From Chloroflexi bacterium AL-N1 (GTDB taxonomy: Bacteria; Chloroflexota; Chloroflexia; Chloroflexales; Roseiflexaceae), in the NCBI GenBank assembly GCA_013122435.1, contig WYDT01000034.1, positions 1-64,000 on the forward strand: 64,000 nucleotides of DNA, in the 5' to 3' direction. Below, in pieces: positions 28,375-35,547 of the stretch. Each line of letters opens with the position of its first letter. Position 1 is the first letter of the stretch. Both the position numbers and the translations under genes were made by a program. The notes beneath the pieces are model-generated. The model saw only the letters and a program-made list of their open reading frames with translations. It had not been told where the DNA came from and ran no database searches.

Positions 28375-28541
28375 CCCATCATGATACAGACACCCTGACC
28401 ACGACCAACCAGGCGACGAAAGCCGCGACCAAGCCTATTGCTGGCGCCACATTAGCAGAGCTGCTCCCGCAAGTGCCGGAGATACCAATAGAGCCACAGC
28501 ACAACCCGGCACCGACCACAAGGCCCACTCAGGGGGGGTAG
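28371..28541 (+). CDS. Short Thr/Pro-rich protein, probably truncated
   Basis: 56 residues from ATG 28371, with GGGAGA 6 bases upstream, overlapping the preceding stop. The sequence is Thr/Ala/Pro-rich (ATKPIAGATLAELLPQVPEI) without a known domain. It ends in a run of seven G (TQGG then TAG), exactly where the antisense ATPase remnant begins, so the 3' part was probably lost at this junction. Function unknown. Confidence 0.4.
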   Translation: MTHHDTDTLTTTNQATKAATKPIAGATLAELLPQVPEIPIEPQHNPAPTTRPTQGG

Positions 28542-29577
28542 CCAGTCAACGCAAGATGGGGTGCTTGTCCATGTTCAAGCATGGCTTCAACCAGATTCCG
28601 GCGTGCTTTGGCACTGGCAGATGAGAGCTGGCGGCGGATGATGAGTTCATTCCAGATGCGCGGGACATCGCAGTAGGTTCTGTCACACGCCTGAGATAAC
28701 AACGCATCGATCGCCCGGGTGGTTGCAACCGGCTGGCGTTCCCCTGCCACCACCAAATACCATGTCCTGGGGCATAGGCCCAGTCAATCACCTGCTGGAG
28801 GGCGTGCTATGCTTCTGCCAAACGACTGGCGAGTTCACGCCGTGCGACCCGATCATATTCGAGTTCGGGTTGGGTGGCCAGCACTTGTTGCAGGGCCGTC
28901 ACCTCCAACAAGAGATCTTGGAGCCGCTGCACTTGGTGGGGTACGACCACAATGCGGCAGGTCTCTGTGGCGTGTGCGCGATCTGGATGGCAGACCCACT
29001 GCTCTGTTTGTGTGAGGGCTACCGTATCTACCGGGACCAGATAGAGGATCTGGCCATCTGCATCGTCCGTGAGGAGCGGTGGTACCAAAGCGGTCGTGGT
29101 ATCAACGGTCACAAAGTGCACCGTAAAATGGCGCACAGCCCCTGTGCGATAGCTATGGCGGCGGGCCACCAGGGGGATGGGTTGGATACTCCGCTGCAAG
29201 AGGGGGGCTAGGTCCATACGGTCGCCCACTTGTCGAAGGGCCTCCCGTACGAGCGTATCCAGGTCTAAATCACTACCCTCCCAGAGCACATAGCTATCAC
29301 GGTGATGCCGATAGGTAATCAGTTGGTCCGTCGTGAGGTGTTGCAGGGCAGGTGCAACGGCTTCCGTCATGTCCATATCATGGAGGGCAAAGGCAATCAC
29401 CGCTGGACTGGCCCGGAGTTCCTGTTGTTGCCCAAAGGCATTGAGGAGGCCAATCATGGTCAGGACTGCACGCGTCTGAGGGTCAGGATCGCGGAGTCGG
29501 GCAAGGGACTTGGCCAGTTCCGCCCAGCGACGTCCCCGTGAACGCGTATAGCCCCCATCCGGCGCGTGCATATCCAA
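28529..29577 (-). pseudogene. Internal fragment of a large ATPase-type protein
   Basis: The minus strand encodes a protein-like sequence with RGRRWAELAKSLARLRDPDP, TMIGLLNAFGQQQELRASP, DSYVLWEGSDLDLDTLV, then helical regions to ELASRLAEA, a TAG, HALQQVIDWAYAPGHGIWWW and, after a frame change near 28730, CDRTYCDVPRIWNELIIRRQ and RNLVEAMLEHG. This fits the middle of the 1000-plus-residue P-loop proteins found in phage-defence and accessory loci, as judged from the YVLWEGSD-type motif recalled from such proteins. Both ends are cut off (at 29565 by the recombinase ORF and at 28541 by the 28371 ORF), it has a nonsense codon (TAG at about 28804-28806) and a frameshift, and no Walker motifs remain. 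Clearly non-functional. Confidence 0.5.
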
Positions 29578-30390
29578 TCGATGATCAACGATTTACACGT
29601 GAAGGGCCTTGCCCCAGGAACGATCCGGTATATCCATGCGACATTACGGAGAGCCTTCCATGTGGCCGAAATGGATGGGTATATCACCCGCAATGTCGCA
29701 CGACAGGTTGATTTACCAAAAGGAACGAAAAAAGAGGTTACCACGTTGTCACCGGCACAAGCACGCCTCTTTCTTGAAGCCGTCGCAGGAGACCGCCTGC
29801 GGGCATTCTATTGGACAGCATTACTGCTGGGCTTACGCAAAGGGGAAGTGTGCGGATTACGATTAGTCGATCTGAGTTTTCGGGATGAGACGATCACGCC
29901 AACGTATACGGTTCAATGGCAAGCTGGCAAACTGGTGCTGTCTGATCTGAAAACAGCCGGCAGTCATGCGCCGATGATGTTACCAGCCTCCCTCATTCCA
30001 GTGTTACATCAGCATCTGGCACATTTAGCAGAAGAACAATCCGGTGCAGACTGGCAAGAATGTGGCTTGTTGTTCCCGAATAGGCGCGGCACGTTGCTCG
30101 AACCCAGTAACGTATCCATCGGTTTCAAGCGGATTCTGGCCAAAGCGGGATTACCAGAGATGTGCTTTCATCAGCTTCGCCATACGTGTGGGACGCTGTT
30201 AGCAGAACTGCGTGAACCAGTGCATGTCATTCAAGCGGTGTTATGGCACGCCAGTCCACGCACGACGGCCCAATACTACTTACATAGCCGCGACGAGGTC
30301 CAACGAGTTGCGGTTGATGGGCTCGGCATGTTATTGACGGAGCCAGAGCGGACACGGGAACTGCCGACCAAGGTGCGTCTTGACAGATAG
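29566..30390 (+). CDS. Tyrosine recombinase (phage-type integrase), N-terminally shortened
   Basis: 274 residues against about 370 usual. The N-terminal arm-binding domain is missing and the core-binding domain is partial (INDLHVKGLAPGTIRYIHAT). The catalytic domain looks complete: Arg in LLGLRKGEVCGL near 105, HQLRHTCGTLL (HxxR) near 210, the second His in LWHASPRTTAQYY near 230 and the nucleophile Tyr in that motif. The first codons overlap the antisense ATPase remnant, suggesting that a deletion or rearrangement joined them. It was probably the integrase of the element between 26890 and 30690. Activity is doubtful without the missing domain. Confidence 0.8.
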   Translation: MHIQSMINDLHVKGLAPGTIRYIHATLRRAFHVAEMDGYITRNVARQVDLPKGTKKEVTTLSPAQARLFLEAVAGDRLRAFYWTALLLGLRKGEVCGLRLVDLSFRDETITPTYTVQWQAGKLVLSDLKTAGSHAPMMLPASLIPVLHQHLAHLAEEQSGADWQECGLLFPNRRGTLLEPSNVSIGFKRILAKAGLPEMCFHQLRHTCGTLLAELREPVHVIQAVLWHASPRTTAQYYLHSRDEVQRVAVDGLGMLLTEPERTRELPTKVRLDR

Positions 30391-30415
30391 GTATGACAGT
30401 GGTAGTTTTACTGTT

Positions 30416-30571
30416 ATGAAAGACACGCGGACCATCAAGATATGGACAAGTACGTACCGGAAATTGAAACGACTTGCGGCACACAAGCCAGAAAAGATGG
30501 TAGAACTGGTTAATCGTTTGGTCGATCAAGAGTTGGAGCGACACCAGCCAGCAGCCCCAAAGGATGGCTGA
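30416..30571 (+). CDS. Small basic protein beside the integrase
   Basis: 51 residues from ATG 30416 (a TTG at 30380 in the same frame is possible). The core TIKIWTSTYRKLKRLAAHKP followed by MVELVNRLVDQELER resembles a ribbon-helix-helix protein: a short beta strand, then two helices, the second amphipathic. Such proteins often serve as antitoxins or as regulators or excision factors next to integrases. It sits 26 bases after the recombinase stop. Family inferred from pattern only. Confidence 0.45.
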   Translation: MKDTRTIKIWTSTYRKLKRLAAHKPEKMVELVNRLVDQELERHQPAAPKDG

Positions 30572-30693
30572 TGACTACACCTGAGACGACACTAAGCGCA
30601 GATAACCCCGTACATCACCATAGTATCAGTGATTGCAGTCACGTTGAAACCGCAATCCACTGCATAACCACTATACTAGTACTAATAACGTAG
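30571..30693 (+). CDS. Very short ORF overlapping the RHH-like gene
   Basis: Forty codons starting at ATG 30571, which overlaps the previous TGA (TGATG), a typical coupled start. MTTPETTLSADNPVHHHSIS gives no family hint. It ends inside the possible att repeat and overlaps the 3' end of the minus-strand acetyltransferase gene, so it may be a gene cut by integration or excision, or chance. Confidence 0.2.
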   Translation: MTTPETTLSADNPVHHHSISDCSHVETAIHCITTILVLIT

Positions 30694-31287
30694 AGTACTC
30701 CATGTATCTTCATGTAACTCCATCTCAAAAAATTGAACTTCAAGCCCTCTTCCCTGTGGGGCAGGCCGAAAATAGCGACGAAGATGCACATATTGAGGCC
30801 GTTCCAGCACATGACTATTGAAACCAGACCCGGTCCTACGCCAATCATCAGTGACGTGGCGAAACCCCAGACGCTCATAGCAACGAACCGCACGCTGGTT
30901 AGGGGCAGCAACATCCAGCACCATAATGCGGAAGCTCAGATTAAAAAAGTAATAATCCAGAAATGTAGCAAGGGCTTCTGTTCCCAGACCACGCCCTACA
31001 AAAGGAGACCCAAGCGTAATACCCAGGCGCGCACTACTCTGCTCTTTGTTAATCTCGCGGATCGAGATACGTCCTGCCAACCTCCCGTTGAGATCTTCCA
31101 CGGCCCACACGCGATTGGAGGTAGACATATCAAACTCATAGTACCAATCATCGCTGTCAAAATCATATTGCCGGGGGAGATTCCATAATGGATCCAGTGG
31201 ATCATTGTAGGGCGGCCACTGATTAGCTAACACATCATCTCGATATCGCCAGGGGCGGATCGCCACTCTCGTGCTATGTAGTTCCAT
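30682..31287 (-). CDS. GNAT N-acetyltransferase (RimJ/RimL type)
   Basis: 201 residues. Start ATG 31287 is set by GGAGG four bases upstream; the frame is open further to 31317. Domain order is that of acetyltransf_3: VAIRPWRYRDDVLANQW at the start, WAVEDLNGRLAGRISIREI, the acetyl-CoA-binding GSPFVGRGLGTEAL near 108, then DVAAPNQRAVRCYERLGF near 140. It acetylates an amino group of a protein, antibiotic or metabolite; the substrate is unknown. It overlaps the upstream DUF402 gene by 14 bases, so the two are co-expressed. Confidence 0.85.
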   Translation of the reverse strand: MELHSTRVAIRPWRYRDDVLANQWPPYNDPLDPLWNLPRQYDFDSDDWYYEFDMSTSNRVWAVEDLNGRLAGRISIREINKEQSSARLGITLGSPFVGRGLGTEALATFLDYYFFNLSFRIMVLDVAAPNQRAVRCYERLGFRHVTDDWRRTGSGFNSHVLERPQYVHLRRYFRPAPQGRGLEVQFFEMELHEDTWSTLRY

Positions 31288-31798
31288 GGGGCCTCCATCC
31301 ATATAGACTACCATCAAATGGATAACGGCGTAGAGCTATCATTGTGCGGACAGCTTCACTTGTCTGTTGTGCTTGTGTAATAAGATCATCAGGGTATCCA
31401 AAACGTTCCTGGTGAGCGATGAATTCGTCTTCATCGTCAAGCATAATATCATCAGTCGTGGCTGACCAGATGACATCAAGATCTAAATCAACAAACTGCA
31501 GGATCTGGTCTTGCCATGTTGCTGGTGTTGCAATATTGACGTAGTGTGAACGAGGTTGCCAATCAGCATACCATAGTACTTCAAGATTGTACCAACGATC
31601 TGACCAGTAGCAATTCAGCATGTGGCATGTGGTTGTGTATGAACCACGGTAGCTATCGAAGGTAATTCCCACTGGCCCGTACAGCATGATCAAGCCCGGC
31701 TCCTCACATATGAGTGTCGTTGTGTAACGATAGTGAAGACTCCCATCGTATTTCGTTGAGTGAACGATATACGACTGTGGGACGATAGATTGATTCAT
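31274..31798 (-). CDS. DUF402 (FomD-like) phosphohydrolase-family protein
   Basis: 174 residues. The C-terminal half has the DUF402 signature: an aspartate-rich FVDLDLDVIWSATTDDIML, then DDEDEFIAHQERFGYPDDLI near 130-150. FomD-type proteins hydrolyse nucleotidyl phosphonates or nucleoside diphosphates with divalent metal at these acidic residues. The N-terminal half is a small beta barrel. It precedes and overlaps the GNAT gene. In its own family it is commonly a stand-alone housekeeping gene of uncertain substrate, so the precise reaction here is unproven. Confidence 0.75.
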   Translation of the reverse strand: MNQSIVPQSYIVHSTKYDGSLHYRYTTTLICEEPGLIMLYGPVGITFDSYRGSYTTTCHMLNCYWSDRWYNLEVLWYADWQPRSHYVNIATPATWQDQILQFVDLDLDVIWSATTDDIMLDDEDEFIAHQERFGYPDDLITQAQQTSEAVRTMIALRRYPFDGSLYGWRPHGTT

Positions 31799-31842
31799 AT
31801 AACGATAATGATGCTAATGGATCAGTTTTCTGCAACAGATAT

Positions 31843-32607
31843 CTATTGTACCTGTCTTTCGGTAGTATCGCCAACAATCAAACGAGTGAGATCAGGCAGT
31901 ACCTCACCTGGTGTCGCTAGTACCACAGAATCCGCCATAAGCGAGTAGATTGAGTCAGCAATATCAATGGTAACGGTCAATGCCTTCACACGCTTGGCAA
32001 CAAAAGGAAAAGAGGAAATCGGCTCAATGGCGCCAACTGAACCAATACAAAGAAACAGATCGCAGTGCTCAACAGCCTTCTGGGCACGCCGTAATTCGGC
32101 CTGAGGGAGGCCCTCACCAAACAGCACCACATCTGGCCGTAGGATACCACCGGAGAAAGGACTCCGTGGCGGCACTTCTCCAACTTCCTCCCATTCAGAG
32201 AGAATACGCCCAGTATCATAACAACGACTACGTAATAAACAGCCATTCAGTTCTACCACATCCCGTGAACCGGCGCGCCAATGCAGACCATCAATGGTCT
32301 GGGTAACGAGTGTAAAGGTAGGATAATATTGCTCAAGATCAACCAGTGCATGGTGCGCCGGACTCGGTTCCGTAGCAGCCGTTAACTGCCGTCGATAATC
32401 GTACCATTCCCATACAAGACGCGGGTTGCGGACAAGCCCCTGATGGGTTGCTAAATCGTGGACATCATACTTAGCCCACTCCCCGGCGTGTGCCTCACGA
32501 AAAGACGGTACATGGCTCTCAGCAGCCATCCCCCCACCAGTCAATACAACAACGGACTGAGCGTCTCTAAGGCGTTGCACCACATCATCGGGTAACGCGA
32601 GTGACAT
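31843..32607 (-). CDS. Sir2-family protein with altered NAD-site and catalytic residues
   Basis: 254 residues, colinear with NAD-dependent sirtuin deacylases: VVLTGGGMAAESHVPSFR, PSPAHHALVDLEQYYPTFTL, TQTIDGLHWRAGSRDVVEL, RPDVVLFGEGLP and LCIGSVGAIEP. Several normally invariant positions differ. GAGxS is GGGMA, the Asn of TQN is Thr, and the catalytic His of the ELHG motif is Asn (ELNG, codon AAT). The four-cysteine zinc module is lost; only GC and RC remain between 132 and 142. Ordinary deacylase activity is unlikely. It could bind NAD or ADP-ribose or have another NAD-consuming activity. Start ATG 32607 has GGAGG 7 bases upstream. It lies upstream of the DUF402/GNAT pair. Confidence 0.8.
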   Translation of the reverse strand: MSLALPDDVVQRLRDAQSVVVLTGGGMAAESHVPSFREAHAGEWAKYDVHDLATHQGLVRNPRLVWEWYDYRRQLTAATEPSPAHHALVDLEQYYPTFTLVTQTIDGLHWRAGSRDVVELNGCLLRSRCYDTGRILSEWEEVGEVPPRSPFSGGILRPDVVLFGEGLPQAELRRAQKAVEHCDLFLCIGSVGAIEPISSFPFVAKRVKALTVTIDIADSIYSLMADSVVLATPGEVLPDLTRLIVGDTTERQVQ

Positions 32608-32891
32608 TGCCGGCCCTCCTTAGCATACAAACACAAGAGCAACTACAACGCCCTCACAATATATGAGGTCCATAGTTTTCCCAAGATACTTCCATTTTTC
32701 GATCACAGTCCCTCTATTTTACCACGTCTGACACCCTGACACATCATAACGCAACCTTATGCTGCTATCGTTCGTATTATAAGAGTGTAACCACCAGTAA
32801 TCTCGAGTTGCCTGATCGATTACAGTGTGCTACGCTAACCTTGTAACAGCAAATATATGGCATAAAAACGTTATCGGTTTTATGTAGATCT

Positions 32892-34118
32892 ATGCCTGAA
32901 ATTCGTCACATTCTTTGTCCATCCTGTCATCGCCCGAACATCCTGCGGGCACGTTATTGCCAATACTGCGGCCACGATATGATCCTCAACAACGATGGCT
33001 CACGGTACTACATCACGCGTGTCCTCAAGATCGGAGGGCAGGGTGCTGTTTTTGAAACAGTTGACGATCAAGGGTATGTGTATGCGGTAAAAGAACTTAT
33101 TGATCGGTCGGTTGACCCACGTGAACGCGACGAAGCTATCACCCGTTTTGAGTACGAGGCTGAAATCCTTGAGCGCCTGAATCACCCACAGATACCACGT
33201 GTCTACACCTCGTTTAAGGATGAAGGCCGTTACTACTTGGTGATGGATTTTGTCAGTGGTGAAGACCTCGAGCAAATTCTCGACCGGGAAAAAATCCTTC
33301 CAGAAAAAGAAGTCTTTGCACTCGCCGAGCAGATTTGTGATGTTTTGGAATATCTACATAGCAGTGGTCTCATTTACCGTGATATGAAACCATCCAACGT
33401 GATGGTAGATCGACAACGTAACAGCGTCAAGCTGGTTGATTTTGGCATCACCAAAGTTTTACAGCGATCTCATCACCATGGGGATTATGGCACACCTGGA
33501 TACGCACCACCCGAACAATATCAGGGCCTCACCACGGTTGAGTCGGACATCTATGCCCTCGGTGCGACCATCCACCATGCGCTTACAGGACGAGACCCAC
33601 GTGAAGAAAAGCCGTTTACCTTCCCACCTGTACGACAACTTAAACCGAATGTTTCACCACGCACCGCCGGTGCCATTGATCAGGCATTGCAATGGCAGCC
33701 AGGCGACCGCTATCGTTCTGTTGCCGCATTTCGCCGTGCACTGTTGCCCACACCAAAACCGCAACCACAGCCACAACGCAAACCAGCAACACCAGCTATT
33801 TACGCCCGACCACAGGGTGGTGATTCCACCGCAACCGTGGTATATCAAGAGGCCCTTCCACAAAATGCAGCGGCTCAACCTATTCCAATACCAGACGAAA
33901 CAGCATCTGTACCAGCAAAACAGCGACGCTCGTTCTGGCAGCGGATCATGGCATTCATTCGTGGGCTGCTTTCACTGATAGTACTTCTGATTGTGCTAGG
34001 GATTGTCCTATCGTTTGCCTTTCCTACTGAGTTCCAGACCTATGCCCCACAGATTATCTCTTTCTTCGAATCATTCCTCCTCGCATATGTGTTCCCTGGC
34101 ATACTGGCCTTACTGTGA
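32892..34118 (+). CDS. Ser/Thr protein kinase with N-terminal zinc ribbon and C-terminal membrane anchor
   Basis: 408 residues. A zinc ribbon comes first (CPSCHRPNILRARYCQYC, cysteines at 9, 12, 23 and 26). Then a Hanks-type kinase: Gly-rich loop IGGQGAVFETV near 42, ATP lysine in YAVKEL, catalytic loop YRDMKPSNVMVD near 160, metal-binding VDFGIT and activation segment GTPGYAPPEQY near 200. A Pro/Gln-rich linker follows, and residues about 355-380 form one membrane helix (LLSLIVLLIVLGIVLSFAF). The kinase should face the cytoplasm. Its targets are unknown and no phosphatase gene is adjacent. Confidence 0.88.
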   Translation: MPEIRHILCPSCHRPNILRARYCQYCGHDMILNNDGSRYYITRVLKIGGQGAVFETVDDQGYVYAVKELIDRSVDPRERDEAITRFEYEAEILERLNHPQIPRVYTSFKDEGRYYLVMDFVSGEDLEQILDREKILPEKEVFALAEQICDVLEYLHSSGLIYRDMKPSNVMVDRQRNSVKLVDFGITKVLQRSHHHGDYGTPGYAPPEQYQGLTTVESDIYALGATIHHALTGRDPREEKPFTFPPVRQLKPNVSPRTAGAIDQALQWQPGDRYRSVAAFRRALLPTPKPQPQPQRKPATPAIYARPQGGDSTATVVYQEALPQNAAAQPIPIPDETASVPAKQRRSFWQRIMAFIRGLLSLIVLLIVLGIVLSFAFPTEFQTYAPQIISFFESFLLAYVFPGILALL

Positions 34119-34193
34119 GTCATGCACCAGACCAGCAACGCCCCATGTTTTCAGCAATTTTGTTAGATATGTAATAGAGTAATTATAATTACA

Positions 34194-34222
34194 TTGACAT
34201 CACTATAATCATATTCTATACT
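34194..34222 (+). promoter_or_regulatory. Consensus promoter of the htrA-like gene
   Basis: TTGACA (34194-34199), 17-base spacer, TATACT (34217-34222), 73 bases before ATG 34296. Confidence 0.65.
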
Positions 34223-34295
34223 TAAAGCCGTTAACTATCTCACATATAGACCTTCGCCAGTGTACTATGGCGATACATATAGAAAGAGTTTGCAT

Positions 34296-35257
34296 ATGAA
34301 CACCGCAACTCACGAACACGAAGCGTTAGACGCGTATTCGCGTGCTATCACGACCGCCGCAGATCGCGCCGGACCAGCGGTGGTCAAAGTCGAAACAAAC
34401 CAGGGTCGGACACAACAATCGGGCATGGCATGCCACAGCAGGGGCTCGGCTCTGGTGTAATCTACAGTAGCGACGGTGTTATTCTGACCAATGCTCACGT
34501 CGTGGCAGGCTCCTCACGTGTTAAGGTAACGCTTCCCGACGGGCGCAGCCTTCCTGCAGGCGTTATTGGTGCCGAGCCAGCTCAGGATTTAGCGATCCTG
34601 CGGGTAGGAGTGAAAGGATTGCCCGTCGCACAACTAAGTACTGCACCCCTACGTGTCGGTCAGCTTGTCGTTGCTATCGGCAATCCATATGGCTTGGATT
34701 TCACCGTGACTTCAGGTGTAGTAAGTGCGTTGGAGCGCTCGTTGCCACTCACACGCGACCAAAAACTTGAACACCTGATACAAACCGACACACCGATCAA
34801 TCCCGGCAATTCGGGCGGCCCCCTCGTCGACGTGCAAGGTCGTGTGGTTGGCATCACCACTGCGATTCTGCCGTACGCTCAAGGGCTCGGGTTTGCCATT
34901 CCCAGCACCACCGCCTACGATGTCATTGCACGCATCAGTGAACAACATCAACAGGGTCTCAGCCGTGGTGCACTGGGTATCAGTGGATTAGACATTGGTA
35001 TCGATGAAGGGACGCGGCGTCAGCAGCAGCTTGCCCAACGCAGCGGTGTGCTGTTGCTCGAAGTGGCACCAGGAGGTGCGGCAGCCCAGGCCAACCTTCG
35101 CACAGGTGACATTTTGCTGTCGATGAGTGCACACCCTGTCGAGAATGTGAATGCGTTACGCAAGGTGGTGCAAGCACTACGTGAGAAAGGGGCATGGCGG
35201 GTGAGCTTCCTACGCGACGGTCGCAGCCGCAGTGTCACCGTCACACCAACAATCTAA
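34296..35257 (+). pseudogene. HtrA/DegP-like trypsin-fold protease with PDZ, broken by a 5-bp duplication
   Basis: The frame from ATG 34296 gives about 43 residues typical of the start of an HtrA protease (ADRAGPAVVKVETNQGR). It then meets GGCAT twice in tandem (34422-34426, 34427-34431). Removing one copy joins it in frame to the rest: GLGSGVIYSSDGVILTNAHV (His of the triad), PAQDLAILRV (Asp), NPGNSGGPL (Ser), and a C-terminal PDZ domain with GVLLLEVAPGGAAAQA. As written the full protein is not made. A shorter product from ATG 34430 would keep the triad and PDZ but lose the first strands. There is no signal peptide or anchor. A strong promoter is retained, so loss is recent, phase-variable or a sequencing error. 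Confidence 0.75.
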
Positions 35258-35547
35258 GCTTCCGGAAGCTAAAGATCACGAATCGTGCAGCAAGGACATT
35301 CAATTGAACGCCCTTGCCCGGCAGGTTTCTACCCGATAGGTTTCCGGACGCTCTGCGCGTCGCACGTTTGATCAGCCATTCGATGCCGAGGGATTAGGTA
35401 GTCTCACGTTTTCATACTACCTATACGTGGCCCCAGGTAAAGCACCTAACCGCTCATCTCTCACCTCCAGCCTCTTCACTTGGTACGTGCTGCGAGGCGA
35501 ACGACAGGTAGGATGGGCACAGAATATCCCTTTCAAAAACATGCGAA
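35257..35547. other. Gap between htrA and the CRISPR array
   Basis: No convincing gene. It starts with a perfect 14-bp palindrome AGCTTCCGGAAGCT (35257-35270) covering the htrA stop region, then CACGAATCGTG at about 35278, both possible terminator or binding sites. The rest shows nothing I can name. Confidence 0.4.

Noticed and set aside
28723..29211. Plus-strand ORF of 162 codons
   Set aside because: It lies opposite the ATPase remnant, whose minus-strand frames show coherent protein blocks; the plus-strand composition (Cys/His/Gly-rich) is that of a shadow.
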